From assembly GCF_041381155.1 (NCBI RefSeq), contig NC_091135.1, positions 2,869,620 through 2,933,619 on the forward strand: a stretch of 64,000 bases of DNA, written 5' to 3'. Positions 1-11,822 of the stretch are shown one piece after another. A model generated the notes under the pieces. It was given only the letters and a program-made list of their open reading frames with translations. It had not been told where the DNA came from and ran no database searches. Each line of letters opens with the position of its first letter. The stretch's first letter is position 1. A program made the translations under genes and the position numbers. The stretch comes from Argopecten irradians. Taxonomy: Eukaryota; Mollusca; Bivalvia; Pectinida; Pectinidae.

Positions 1-2913
1 TTACAACCAAACACATGACAACACAGGACACACACTACATGTACCATCACATACAGGACACACACCACTACATTCCACACAGATACACACACCCACTACA
101 AACACACACAGGACAACAACACACACAACCACTACATCCACTACAGGGACACACACCACTACATCACACACAGGACACAAACACACCACTACATCACACA
201 CAGACAACACTGCACTACATCACACACAACAGGACAAACACCACACTACATCCACAGAGACACAACACACACTTTACACACCACACCAGGACACACAGCA
301 CAAACATCACCACACAAAGAGTGCATATACTCTACATCCACCACTTAGGACTTTCATTCTCAACATACTTCATAAAGAACAAGCACACACACTACAACCA
401 CACACAGGACAACTCCGACTACATCCACACCACAGGACACACCACCACTCTACATCTAACACAGAAACACAACACACAGTTCATCACACACACAGTAACA
501 CACATAATTGCATCATCACAACATAGGACAACACTCCACTAACATCTTTACAGAGAACACACACCCACTTCATCACAACCACATAAGACACACAAACACA
601 TACACTCAACACAGAGGACACACATACCAATACATCCACATACAGGACTCAACAACACTACATCCACACACATGACACACACCACGTACAGCCACACCAC
701 CAGCACACAGGACACAACACACTACATCCACAACAGACACACACTACCACCACTACACACAGGACAAACACACACATCCGCACCACATGACACACCACTA
801 CATTAACACACACAGGACACACACGTTACATCCTTACAGAGAACACACAACACTACATCCACACAGGACACACACACCACATACTTTCAGAGAACACACA
901 ACACTACATCCACACACAGGACACACAGCACTACATCCCTTACAGAGAACACACAACACTACATCACACACAGGACACACACACTACATCCTTACAGAGA
1001 ACACACAACACTACATCCACACACAGGACACACACACACCACTACATCCACAGAAGAACACACTACAACACACATCCACACGTTACATCCACTTAAACAC
1101 ACACCAGGACAAACCACATCACTGAAAGACACACACAGCACTACATCCACACACAGGACCACACACACACAAACAACACACCACAGGACACATCAACATA
1201 AACACCACAGGCAACTACCGTTACATCCTGAAAAGAGAACACACAGCACTACATCCACACACAGGACACACACCCCTACATCCTGACAGAACACACACAC
1301 ACTACATCCACACACAGGACACACACCCTTACATCCTTACAGAGAACACACACCACTACATTAACACACACAGGATACACACCGTTACATCCTCACAGAG
1401 AACACACAGCACTACATCCACACACAGTACACACACCACTACATCCTTACAGAGAACACACAACACTACATCCACACACAGGACACACACCACTACATCC
1501 TTACAGAGAACACACACCACTTCACCCACACATATGACACACAAAATTACATCCACACACAGGACACACACAACTACATCGATACACAGGACACACACCA
1601 CTACATCCACACATAGGACACACACACAACTGCATCCTTACAGAGAACACACAACATTACATCCACACACTGGACACACACCACTACATCCACACACAGG
1701 ACAAACACAACAACATCCGCCCACAGGACACACCACTACATTAACACACACAGGACACACACCGTTACATCCTTACAGAGAACACACAGCACTACATCCA
1801 CACACAGGACACACACCACTTAAAGAGAACACACTACACTACATCCACACACAGAACACACAGCAATATATCCTTTCAGAGAACACACAACACTGCATCC
1901 AAACACAGTACACACACCACTACATCCTTACAGAGAACACACAACACTACATCCACACACAGGACACAACCACTACATACTTACAGAGAACACACAACAC
2001 TTCATCCACACACAGGACACACACCGTTACATCCTTACAGAGAACACACACCACTACATCCTTACAGAGAACACACACCACTACATTAACACACAGGACA
2101 CATACCACTACATCCTTACAGAGAACACACAACACTTAATCCACACACAGGACACACAGCACTATATCCTTACAGATAGCACACAACACTGCATCCAAAC
2201 ACAGTACACACACCACTACATCCTTACAGAGAACACACAACACTACATCCACACACAGGACACACACCACTACATCCTTACAGAGAACACACACCACTTC
2301 ACCCACACATATGACACACAAAATTACATCCACACACAGGACACACACAACTACATCGACACACAGGACACACACCACTACATCAACACATAGGACACAC
2401 ACAACGCATTCTTACAGAGAACACACAACATTACATCCACACACTGGACACACACCACTACATCCACACACAGGACATACATCACAACAATCTTACAAAG
2501 GACACACACCACTACATCCACACACAGGACACACACACACCACTACATCCACATACAGGCCACACACCATTACATCCTTACAGAGAACACACACCACTTC
2601 ATCCACACACAGAGGACGCACCACTACATCCACACAGAGGACACACAGCACTACATCCACACACAGGACAAACACCTCTACATCCACACAGGAAACACAG
2701 CACTAATTCCACACACAGGACAAAACACCACTACATCCACACAGGACACACAGCACTACATCCACACATAGGACAAACACCACTATATTCACAAAGGACA
2801 CACACAACTACAACCACAAAGGACACACAGCACTACATCCACGCAAAGAATACATATCACTACATCCACAAACAGGACACACGTCACTACATCAACACAG
2901 GACACACACCACT
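1..2913. repeat. 27-bp CA-rich minisatellite
   Basis: Head-to-tail array whose core is CACTACATCCACACACAGG, with a common variant in which the second half reads CTTACAGAGAACACACA. The usual period is 27 bp (nine codons), so plus-strand frames read as T/H/R repeats and minus-strand frames as C/V/L repeats. The first 700 bp are more irregular, with many insertions. The segment near 1426-1700 reappears near 2203-2475 at an offset of about 775 bp, including a rare TATGACACACAAAATTAC variant at both places, so the array also grew by larger blocks. It starts before the window. I see no gene in it. Confidence 0.93.
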
Positions 2914-3190
2914 AATATCCCGAAGTTGGATTACGTCTTCTAGCTTACAGATGGAAATATCATGAATCGTTTGGTATTCAAAATTAAAAAATAACGAATC
3001 TCTTGAATTTTTAATGAATGTATTAACCCTTCTTATACAGGAATAATTAACTAATAGCTTGTAAATATCTTTTTTATTCATAAAGATCGAAGATACATGT
3101 CTGTAACTTAATACAGATGTAAGACGTAGCCTAAAATCAAATCCGTTTGATCAATGTCAATAAAATCTTGTTAAAATTGAAATACTTATA
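2914..3190 (+). mobile_element. possible LINE 3' end fragment
   Basis: Non-repetitive stretch after the minisatellite. Its last part (about 3120-3185) has a GACGTAGCCT segment followed by a TGATCAATGTCAATAAAATC-type stretch and a TTAAAATTGAAAT end. This resembles the 3' end of the LINE that finishes at 41825 (GGCGTAGCCTGATG, then AATATCAATAAAATATTG and GAAATTGAAA). I infer a short 5'-truncated copy of the same LINE family. No readable coding part remains. From 3191 to 3670 I see only AT-rich sequence with no feature. Confidence 0.35.
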
Positions 3191-3839
3191 CAAAATCTAA
3201 ACGACTACCTCTCAACGACATTATTTGGACATTGCAATGAAACGGCTCCCTTTTCTTGACGCAAAAGGAATACTTACCAGCAGAACTTTTCGTGCTGCTT
3301 GGATGGTTCAGACATCGCTAGTTATTCAACACCACTGATATTACGGACAAAATTACATCTTTCTCTAATTATCACCCAGTAATTATTTATAGCTTCTGCA
3401 TTTGCATATCGTAGTTCATCTCTTGCGTAAACAGCACACCAGAGACGCATCGCAAAATGGGAATTTTTACATCTTTATATAGATTTCGACGTTAGTATTC
3501 AAACACATACTCACGACAGCACTGTACATGTAGAAGAGAGCGTTTTAATAGCAAGCCAATGAGATTGCAGCAGGTGCCTCGTTCATGCATATTTTAGCAG
3601 GATCCGATAGTATTAATTTTAATTAGGCGATTTTCTAAAATCTAGGGTTATATTTGTGCAAATAGTCTTCGTGCCGGTGTAACGTTGAAAATGGACCCCC
3701 ATTGAAAACTGACCTCGGGTCATTTTTCAACGTTGAAAAATGACCCCGAAACCGTTGAAAACTGAACTTTCAGTGCACTTTTTACACCGACCCGTTGAAA
3801 ATAGACCCCATTGAAAAGTGACCCCATAAGAACTCGTTT

Positions 3840-4740
3840 TTACACAACAACACAACACGACACCCCAACACCACGAAACCACACAGCATCACACAGCACA
3901 GCAACACACCAACAACACAACAACACTACATAACACAACACCACACAAGAACACATCACACAACAAAATAACACAACATCACACAACACAACAACACACA
4001 ATACAACAAACAACCACAAACACAAGACAGCATTACAAAACAACACGACAAAACATCATAACAAAACATCATACAACACTTCAACACACAAAACAACCAC
4101 ACCACAACACACAACCACGCAACAACAATACAACAATATCCAACAACAAGACAACAATACTCAACAACACTACACAACACAACATCACACAACACAAAAT
4201 CACACAACACAACATAACACAACAGCACATTACACAACATAACACAAATACACATCACACAAACACGCAACAACAACAAAACACCAATAACAACACACAA
4301 CATCACAAAAACACAACACATAACACAACACACATCACAACCACAACACACAACCACGCAACAGCAATACAACACCACCCAAAAACAACACACAACAACA
4401 CAACACACGACAACATCACACAACACAACATCACACAACATAACACAACATAATATCACACAACAAAACATCACACAACAACACAACAAAACAACACACA
4501 ACAAAACAACAATACAACACCACCTAACAACACAACAACGCACAAATGACACACAACACAATAACATGACACAACAACACAAAACAACACAACACAACAC
4601 ACAGCAATTCAACACCACACAACATCACAACACAACATCACACAACAACAAAACAACACAAAACAAGACCACACAACAAACAACACACAATACAAAACAC
4701 ACAGCCACAAAACAACACAACACAACACAACCAACGTAGA
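3840..4740. repeat. ACAAC/ACACAACA low-complexity tract
   Basis: About 900 bp built almost only from A and C on the plus strand, in irregular units such as ACACAACA, ACAACAAC and CATCACACAAC. The minus strand reads as long V/C/L-rich open frames, which are composition artefacts. It lies wholly inside the inverted-repeat element at 3671-5836, so it probably expanded after that element arrived. Confidence 0.9.
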
Positions 4741-5330
4741 ACACAACATAACTGATCCATGCGCAGATATATTATACATGCATTCTTGTATTGCAGGGAA
4801 TAAATATATACAAACAATTATTGAATATCTGACAAACGTAAAATCGTCGAAAATATAATAATAAAAATCATTTAGAAACAAATTAATAATATCCCATAAT
4901 ATAGTTTTGTAACACTATCCACTGGTACTCCAAAGTGAACACCACATAGTACAAAATTTGCATTCAGTTGATAACAACAATTCATTTTAATTTACTACGT
5001 TACCTCAGTGTTATATAGCAATTCCTCAGTTTGAGAACAATTAAATTAACATTATCTACACGGACGAACAAAATGACTATAGAAAAAACGAAAGTCTTGT
5101 AGTGCCGTATTCTCCATAATAAACATACAAGCACCTAAATATTTAATTGAGGTATTGTTACGATGATTGCAATACCAAATTTCAATTCAAATCGAAGTGA
5201 TTACATAATTTAAATACCAGCACAGAAGGGTCGCTTATATTAGGAATGGCGGTAACAGAATTCGAGAATTATGTTTGTGCAACAGTTATATATGTGAATG
5301 TACTAGGGTAATATTTCAATAGACCATCCG

Positions 5331-5699
5331 TTAAAGATGCTCCACCGCCGACAGAGCATAAATGATGTTAATCATTTGAACAATAATTGGTGTTTAATCG
5401 TGTATATGTATGCCTAATTAACACAAAAAATAATTCAAAATAATTTATTTCGCCTTTGGTGCATGCGCAATCAGTATTTCATTCCATATAAGATAAAGTG
5501 TCACGGGGTTTTTTCGGGATGCAATTAATTATATGTATTTTTCATATTTTTAGCTTGAAGTAAAATTAGAAGCTCAAACTTTTCAATGGTGGTAATGGTG
5601 TAAAGTAAGTAACTTTTGTAACTGAATAAAAATACTAAATCGTCTGCTCCTGTTTTTATAGTGAAAAAACACCATTTGTCAGCGGTGGAGCATCTTTAA
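5331..5699. mobile_element. TTAA-flanked MITE, about 370 bp
   Basis: The 18-bp perfect inverted ends are TTAAAGATGCTCCACCGC (5331-5348) and its exact complement (5682-5699). The outermost TTAA on each side fits a TTAA target-site duplication, leaving AGATGCTCCACCGC as the terminal repeat. A TTAA target is typical of piggyBac and Kolobok transposons; assigning this MITE to either is inference. It has no coding capacity and sits inside the larger element at 3671-5836, so it inserted later. Confidence 0.8.
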
Positions 5700-6550
5700 T
5701 AGTTTGCCAAGGTTATTTTTCAACGGTCATTTTTCAACAGACCTGCCGTTGAGAATTGACCCTAGACACTGTCAATTTTCAACGGTATCCGAGGTCAATT
5801 TTCAACGGAGGTCCATTTTCAACGTTACGTCGGCACTCTGTAAAGATGTGTAGAATGAAATTATCGCTCTTTCCAACGGTAGTAGCCGTTTTTATGGAGA
5901 TGTGATAGAAATGTACCCCAGGGATCAGTACTCGGGCCCCTTCTTTTCCTCCTTTACATCAACGATATCACTGATAATCTTTCAACTAATATCAAACTTT
6001 TTGCAGATGACACCTCCTTGTATGTAATTATAGATAAAACCCAGCACAAGCAGCTCAGGCACTTACAACTGACCTCTCTAACATTGGTGATTGGGCAAAA
6101 ACATGGGACATCAGATTTAACCCTAACAAAACCAAATTAGTGCTATTTTCCAGACAACATAACAAAAACAGCCCCCAATAAACTTCCAAAACAATCAAAT
6201 CACTGACACATCAGAACACTAACACCTAGGGTTAAGGACGATGCATCATGGAAACAACACATCCTTAACATATATGAAAAAGCATACAGTAGATTAAACA
6301 TTCGTCTTTACATTAAAAATAAAGTGAATCGTCAGTCATTAATTAAAATTTACACAGCATTTATTAGGCCAATCTTAGTATATGCATATGGGATAATTGC
6401 ACTCAACAATCAAAAGAACTTTTAGAATCTGTCCAATTAGAAGCAGTCAGAATTATAACAGGACTTAGGTCTGGAACATCTCACGATAAACTTTATACAG
6501 AACTTGGATGGGAAACACTATCAGTAAGAAGACACAAACACAAACTAACA

Positions 6551-6958
6551 ATGATGTACAAAATAATGCATGGCCTATCACAACAATACTTACAAGATGT
6601 CCTAATTCCTTTCATGAACAATCAAAACAATAATGGCTACGCTCTCAGACAAACAAGAATATTTAATCCACCAATATACAGAACTAATAATTATTTTGAT
6701 AGTTTCATCCCACTAATGTGTCGCACTATTAACGCTTCTGATAACAATCTCTTTAACTCTCCTTCTCTTTCAGCCTTTAAACACCAACTTAATAAAGATG
6801 TCCCAGTTGTAATTGAATCAACCCAAATTTTTAAAACAGAAGGTGATAGAAGAGCTAATATTATTCTTTGTCAACTTAGAAATTTGTGTAGTAATGTTAA
6901 TTCCCACCTATATACTGACCATCTATCTGATGATACATCTTGTGCTTGTTTTTTATGA
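6551..6958 (+). pseudogene. LINE ORF2 C-terminal remnant, broken by insertion
   Basis: Open frame of 135 residues (opening MMYKIMHGLSQQYLQDV) that is the post-RT part of the LINE at 5837-7855; the ATG is internal, not a real start. Its second half matches the LINE remnant at 40647-41045 (shared NIILCQLRN block). The true frame would continue past 6958 into ENETIS and, beyond the 52-bp insertion, HYFPECPLYDQHR (about 7036), a Cys/His segment usual at LINE C-termini. The apparent stop is due to a frame change just before the insertion. Confidence 0.75.
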
Positions 6959-6974
6959 AAATGAAACTATATCC

Positions 6975-7026
6975 GGAGGGCTGAAGTTGGTTGCGAGTTC
7001 CTAGTTCCAACCAACTTCAGCCCTCC
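6975..7026. mobile_element. 52-bp palindromic insertion with 9-bp target duplication
   Basis: Two 19-bp arms, GGAGGGCTGAAGTTGGTTG and its exact complement, flank a 14-nt loop. On both sides stands ACTATATCC (6966-6974 and 7027-7035). Removing one copy of that 9-mer together with the palindrome gives the uninterrupted LINE reading (ETIS followed by HYFPEC), so this is an insertion with a 9-bp target-site duplication. Nine-base duplications are usual for Mutator-like transposons; that origin is inference. Confidence 0.85.
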
Positions 7027-7915
7027 ACTATATCCCACTACTTTCCCGAATGCCCTTTATATGACCAACATAGACTTTCCCTGTTCACCTCCATTAGTAA
7101 TTATGCAAATCATAACCATATTGATAACAATATTCTTCTTCAAGGCTGTCCTGACTGTGATGAAACTATAAACAGACAATTACTTCATGATGTTCACCTA
7201 TATATTTGTAAATCAAGACGTTTTAATCTCTATATGGATTAAATTAGCCATGACATTAGCTTTTGAAATAAGCTTTTGAAATTTAAAGATTTTTTTTCTC
7301 AAGAATTATGCAATGTTCACTATATAACTTTTGAATAACATTGTATATATTCTACTCTAATTATCCTCTGACAAAGATATACTTGGAATATTTTGTTGAG
7401 CATGGTTGTTTTAATATTGTTACTTTGTTATATTATTTATACAGCATATACATATTATATTAAAAGTATATACATGTATATTTTCAATTATTTTCAAGAA
7501 AGTTAACAGTATTGAGAGCAATGACAAGTGTATATATATATACATGGACTGTTGGTCATTGTCTGAGTAATATGTGGTCTAACTAGTAATATAACATGTT
7601 TTTGTAATAAAATAATAGCTGTATCTATATTATGTGTGATGTGTGAATGGAGTATGCAAAAGAGTTATCTCCCTTTAATTATTGTAAAATTTTCATTTCA
7701 AAACTTAGATATAATATCTATAATTAATGTAAGTTTAAACTATTACTTTTGCCACAATTGGAGAGAATTTATTTAGGCTTTGCCTGTTATTTAATCCATT
7801 TGACTTGAAATTTGAGACTTTGTCAATAATTTTTTTTAAATGAAATACTAGTAAAACATTTCATTTTCCATAAGTAAGAAAAAAGAAAGAAACCAAATCT
7901 GAGATTCAATGGACT

Positions 7916-7921
7916 TTTATT
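7916..7921 (-). terminator. poly(A) signal of crystallin gene A
   Basis: AATAAA on the minus strand, about 155 bp past the gene A stop codon, in the context ATCAATAAAAG. Gene B has the same signal in the same context (21118-21123), which supports both. Confidence 0.7.
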
Positions 7922-8076
7922 GATATACTAGTTTCATGCGGTAACATTGTCCAAATAACATCAGTATCACGCTTTAGGAGGTCATTGGTGATTTTAGTTT
8001 ATAATCATCAATCACATCGGATATTGATTAAACTTTCAGAGTTGACCTCGTCCTTGTTACGTCTATCCCAGCAAGG

Positions 8077-11000
8077 TCAACCAATAGTAATAGGCTTCAG
8101 GGATGATATGGCGTTGTTATGAAAGTGACCCTCAGACGACGTTCCGTTGAAAGTTCCTCTGGTGAACAGGTACTGGGGTCCACCGTACTTGATGTCACGG
8201 TAGGCTACCCAGCTACAAGATTAAGAGAAATATAAATCAAACAATTAGTATCACTACATAACCATTCATGTTATGAAATTAATCTGTTCTTCAACAATTT
8301 AAGGAAAAGGAACACTATTGCATGGTAAACAGTTGATGTAGTAAATAAACATATAAGCCAATTCGGGTGTGAGGTTACAATGCGCACAAAACGGCTATGA
8401 CGTGAACACTGAAACGGAAAACTTTGGATTCCTACAGCTATTCAAACTAAGTGATGTGTCTTCAAAACGATTTTAAAGAAATAGATATTGCATCGCATCC
8501 ATATTTGTATATACACGTACGCTCCGCTGTCGACGATCACCGAATTGATGGTATCCTGAAATTCAGTTCCGAAGAGGTTTGCGTCAACCTTCCTAAATGT
8601 TTTCTGTTGTCCAGTAAAGGACGGTCCGGTATAGACAGTCATCACTGGATTTTCTGTGAAATCCTACAAAACAAATATCAAGACTATATTTCCATATTAA
8701 TGTTAACTGCGTGGTTTATAACACAATGCAAACATTACTGTTTTGTGAGATTAAGAATATACTACACTTGCAATATTAGCAGGTGAGTTAAGCAAGTCTA
8801 AATAATCTTGCCACCAATTTTCATGAGAACTATTTTTCAACTTGTTTATTTATTAATTTGTTTTTTATTTTATTCATGTATTTTTTTTCCAAATTATTGT
8901 GAAAACAAATAAAGGACATGTGTGTAGGAGATTTAGTTATACTTTCTCATTGTCAATCAATTAATCAGTCTTTGTTCTCTAATACTTGTTATTACATCAT
9001 TTCATTGTGGTCATACTAGAAACACAATTTACTATATCCAAGAGTGTTGTTGCAATTAAGCCGCATATGTTTGTTAGTATAATGAAAATATCTTTTTTCG
9101 TTTTCTTTCATAAAGCAAACAGTTTGATTACGTTCATATGCTAGATAAGTATTCTCATAGTTCTTACACATGTAGATATTTTTCTTTGTTTTCACTCTTA
9201 ATCTGGCTTTCTGATTGCCTACTCTTTTTTTCATACCACTATATAAAAATCCGAGTATGGCGCAAAATCCCGACATTATTGTGACGTCACGATAGAAATA
9301 TTGACGTTGCGTATTGATTGGAAACAATATTTCATTGGAAAATCAATGGAATCGTACGTATAAACGTATTTAATTTTATCGAGTAGTCTTTAAAATTAAT
9401 TATAAGCATTGATGTCACTATCCTTTTTAATTTCATCTGGTAATGAAATATAATTTGGTTGCTACTCGGTTTCACAGCTTCCAAACACAATTTCTTTCTT
9501 ACCCCGATAAAATTTAAAAAAAATACATCTATGCTTAGAGTTAGATATAATAGTATATGCCGTAACTGGGCGAAAATTTTGACATCTTTTCTTCAATGAT
9601 CTATCGAAAGCTAAGACGTTGATCAATTAAGCTGTGAAAATCATTGAAATTGATACACAAGCAGGTATATGATGCCTTATAAAGGTTAGTCACAACACAG
9701 AACTTATGCGAAGTAAAATCTTGCTTTTTATAATTTATATATGTTTGGAATCAGACATACCTACAGAAATCACTTTAAAATTACTAATAATACTGTAAAA
9801 TTTGACATGAAATTGTATACGACAAATTGGCTTCATTATAGGACTGTATCATAGTTGTAAAACTAATGATTTTTGGTAGTAATGCCAAAATTCACTTTCA
9901 GCTCTTTCAGCTACTATAAAAATATAACCTATGCATTGAAAGATGAAATTAAAATTCTCACAATGTTGGTAACTTTTGGTGGAGAATAATATATCTAAAG
10001 CTCTCTATGATTCGTGAGTATGACATTTATAGCACATGTAACTTTATAAGAAAACCTTGCAATAGTTTACCTGTTGACACCACGTAACAGATATGCCTTA
10101 CTTACCACTTCGATTGGTTTGAGAGATGACGTACAAAACTCGGATAGATTTACAGTTTGTCCCTCCCAAACCACATAGATATTTCCACCAAAGTTGCACT
10201 CATTGTAAAGCACCCATCTGTAAAATTGAAAATTATACGAATGCATTAAAGAAATACACAACGAATATCAACCAACACAGTGCATCGCGCTATACAATGT
10301 AACACAAAAGATAATAATCCCTGTCAATTAAATGTATATCACTGTTCAGAAGCAGTAATGAACGCCCTAGCTGACGTTTTATTTGGATTTTTAATACAAT
10401 GGATTTTAGTGTTTTATCATACCTTTGTATTTCTAGATATGTACCAATGTTAATATAAAGCCACAATGTCAACATGTTCCGTACCAAAATTACAATTTCA
10501 GAACGACGGACAAGAATTTATAATTATGATATTAATATGTTACTTCAATTCTTGAAATTGTAATACTTACACCCCGCGAGTAACCTTGACGGAAGAAACC
10601 TTTCTGAACCCAGAGAAGGCAAAATCATATATAGGTCCGGAAACATCCTTCAGGGCACCTTTACAATCAGATTTGGCGTAGATGGTTATCTGGGATGTAT
10701 TGGAAACCATTATTGTATTATGTAGATAGAGGATTTTACATGAGTGGCTATGTGATCTTAAATTTATCAAACGAGTTTAATAATTTGATATGCCACGAGC
10801 CTTTAGGCGAGTGGCATATATCAGATTATTGAACGAGTTTGATAATCTCCATATCACATGGTCACATAATTTTTAATAATAGAAATATCAGTAAAACTTA
10901 AGATTAATCGAATAATCGACAGTGTTAATATTAAAAAAATATCTTAAAATCAGGCTTCTACAAAACATCCTATATTTTTAAAATAATAAGAACTATTATT

Positions 11001-11459
11001 ATGATTGAAGCAGTTCCATCCGTAAGAATAGATAGAAAGAACATCCGGTAAAAGAGCACCGAGCTCTCAGTTTATGAGAACAGTATATTTAGTTGACGCA
11101 ATGTCGTATACGGAACAATCGAGAAAAAAATAGATCTTGAATCATATTAAGTAATTACTGAAGTGACTGAGTTCTATTTATTCAACTACGCGCTACATTT
11201 GCTTTTGATAATTGTTTTATATAATCGCTATTGTCTGCATTATTCATATCAACTTTAAATATCCTTATTAACCTGAACCAACTTAATTAATCATCTCATG
11301 CTAAGACAGTTATACAGTCTTTTAAGGTCTCAAAATGTAACACCAATACGAATGAAAATGTTTGATAATGAATAACCAATTAAATCAAAACCGCCGGTCT
11401 TTAAAAGGGAAAGAAAGTTTGGTACTTACTAAGGGTGAAACAGCATCTGGAGCACTCAT
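8077..11459 (-). CDS. beta/gamma-crystallin domain protein (gene A), five exons
   Basis: Exons are 11459-11430, 10689-10571, 10217-10106, 8663-8521 and 8212-8077. They have GT-AG introns (donor GTAAGT three times, GTACGT once) and join to 540 nt, or 179 residues. Exon 1 gives MSAPDAVSPL; exons 2-5 each encode one Greek-key motif, making two beta/gamma domains (about residues 11-87 and 88-177). Visible hallmarks are YAKSDCKG, YNECNFGG, YTGPSFTG and YRDIKYGG, one per motif, and a Trp opening motifs 2 and 4. Motif 4 keeps the family calcium-binding pattern N-N-x-x-S-S (HNNAISSLKPI); motif 3 has a weaker DTINS and motifs 1 and 2 lack the acidic or Asn pair. There is no signal peptide or membrane segment, so a cytosolic protein is inferred. 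The family is structural and often Ca-binding; the role here is unknown. The start is chosen because ATG, exon length and splice phase are identical in all three copies. Confidence 0.92.
9282..9289. promoter_or_regulatory. CRE-like palindrome in gene A intron 3
   Basis: TGACGTCA, the consensus CREB/ATF site, inside a stretch of intron 3 also present in genes B (19764-19771) and C (26633-26640). Conservation may only reflect common origin of the intron; binding is not shown. Confidence 0.35.
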
Positions 11460-11577
11460 TTTGATCAGGTATGTTCAGACAGCAAAGAAAGGATTCTGAT
11501 GTCTTGAGCTCTCGTACGGCTACCAGCAACAACTTGTGATTTCTGAGGAGCGGTGTGGTTTCTGTCTGGTAGTGGTC

Positions 11578-11586
11578 CTTTATATA
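11578..11586 (-). promoter_or_regulatory. TATA box of gene A
   Basis: TATATAAAG on the minus strand, about 120 bp before the ATG, in a block (about 11460-11820) that is also found upstream of genes B and C. It is a full TATA consensus, unlike the matching site of gene B. Confidence 0.7.
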
Positions 11587-11822
11587 CCTTGTTACCAAAG
11601 GGTATATCCGGGACGCTGCAAAGAAGGAAACACAAATGGACGGAAACTGATTGCTCGACAACTTAACATTAGGATCAATTCCAAAATTTTAGTGTAGTAT
11701 CCAGAGGATAAGTAAGTGTTGGCTACACGGATTTGGTTTTTTATCGAAGCGGATGTCCTTCCATATTGCATTTTTTGTGGTCCGTCATGTCGGTACGGTG
11801 TCGAGGGAGATTGATTAGTCAA

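Larger units (their letters stand above)
3671..5836. mobile_element. DNA element with 48-bp terminal inverted repeats
   Basis: The left end (3671-3718, opening GTGCCGGTGTAACGTTGAAA) and the right end (5789-5836, read on the other strand as GTGCCGACGTAACGTTGAAA) match at 43 of 48 positions. Both ends hold several copies of a GTTGAAAA-N-TGACC motif in alternating orientation, at 3690-3830 and 5710-5830. No transposase is readable inside, so the element is non-autonomous. It contains the ACAAC-rich tract and a complete nested MITE (5331-5699). I could not find a clear target-site duplication. A LINE fragment begins just past the right end, so the element may have landed in or beside it. Confidence 0.7.
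5837..7855 (+). mobile_element. decayed Jockey/CR1-like LINE, RT to 3' end
   Basis: 5'-truncated non-LTR retrotransposon. The reverse transcriptase is recognisable from [19 protein letters not shown] (about 5933-5990) and the catalytic FADD (about 5999-6010). A region reading GDWAKTW / FNPNKTK follows, then AFIRPILVYAYG near 6358 and a C-terminal domain (ELGWETLSVRRHK to KSRRFNLYMD) ending at a TAA at 7240-7242. Frameshifts separate the RT core from the C-terminal part, so it is dead. A 52-bp palindrome interrupts the C-terminal cysteine/histidine region at 6975. The 3' untranslated part runs to about 7855 and shares GAGTTATC-CCCTTTAATTA and TAGGC-TGCCTG segments with the LINE ending at 41825. 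The superfamily assignment rests on RT motifs only. Confidence 0.85.

Noticed and set aside
15-2706. Open frames rich in T/H (plus) or C/V (minus)
   Set aside because: Composition artefacts of the 27-bp CA-rich minisatellite.
3840-4881. Minus-strand V/C/L-rich frames of up to 220 residues that look like membrane proteins
   Set aside because: They come from the ACAAC low-complexity tract; hydrophobicity follows from GTTGTG-type codons.
8451-8786. Plus-strand frame of 111 residues across gene A exon 4
   Set aside because: Antisense shadow of exon 4 plus intron; the minus strand has the crystallin motif and splice sites. The same applies to 20218-20532 and 27875-28069.
11401-11661. Open frame (86 residues) overlapping the gene A promoter, with a similar frame upstream of copy C at 24869-25159
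   Set aside because: The frames are similar because the promoter and 5' leader were duplicated. They include the TATA box, and the same frame in gene B has a stop, so they are unlikely to code.
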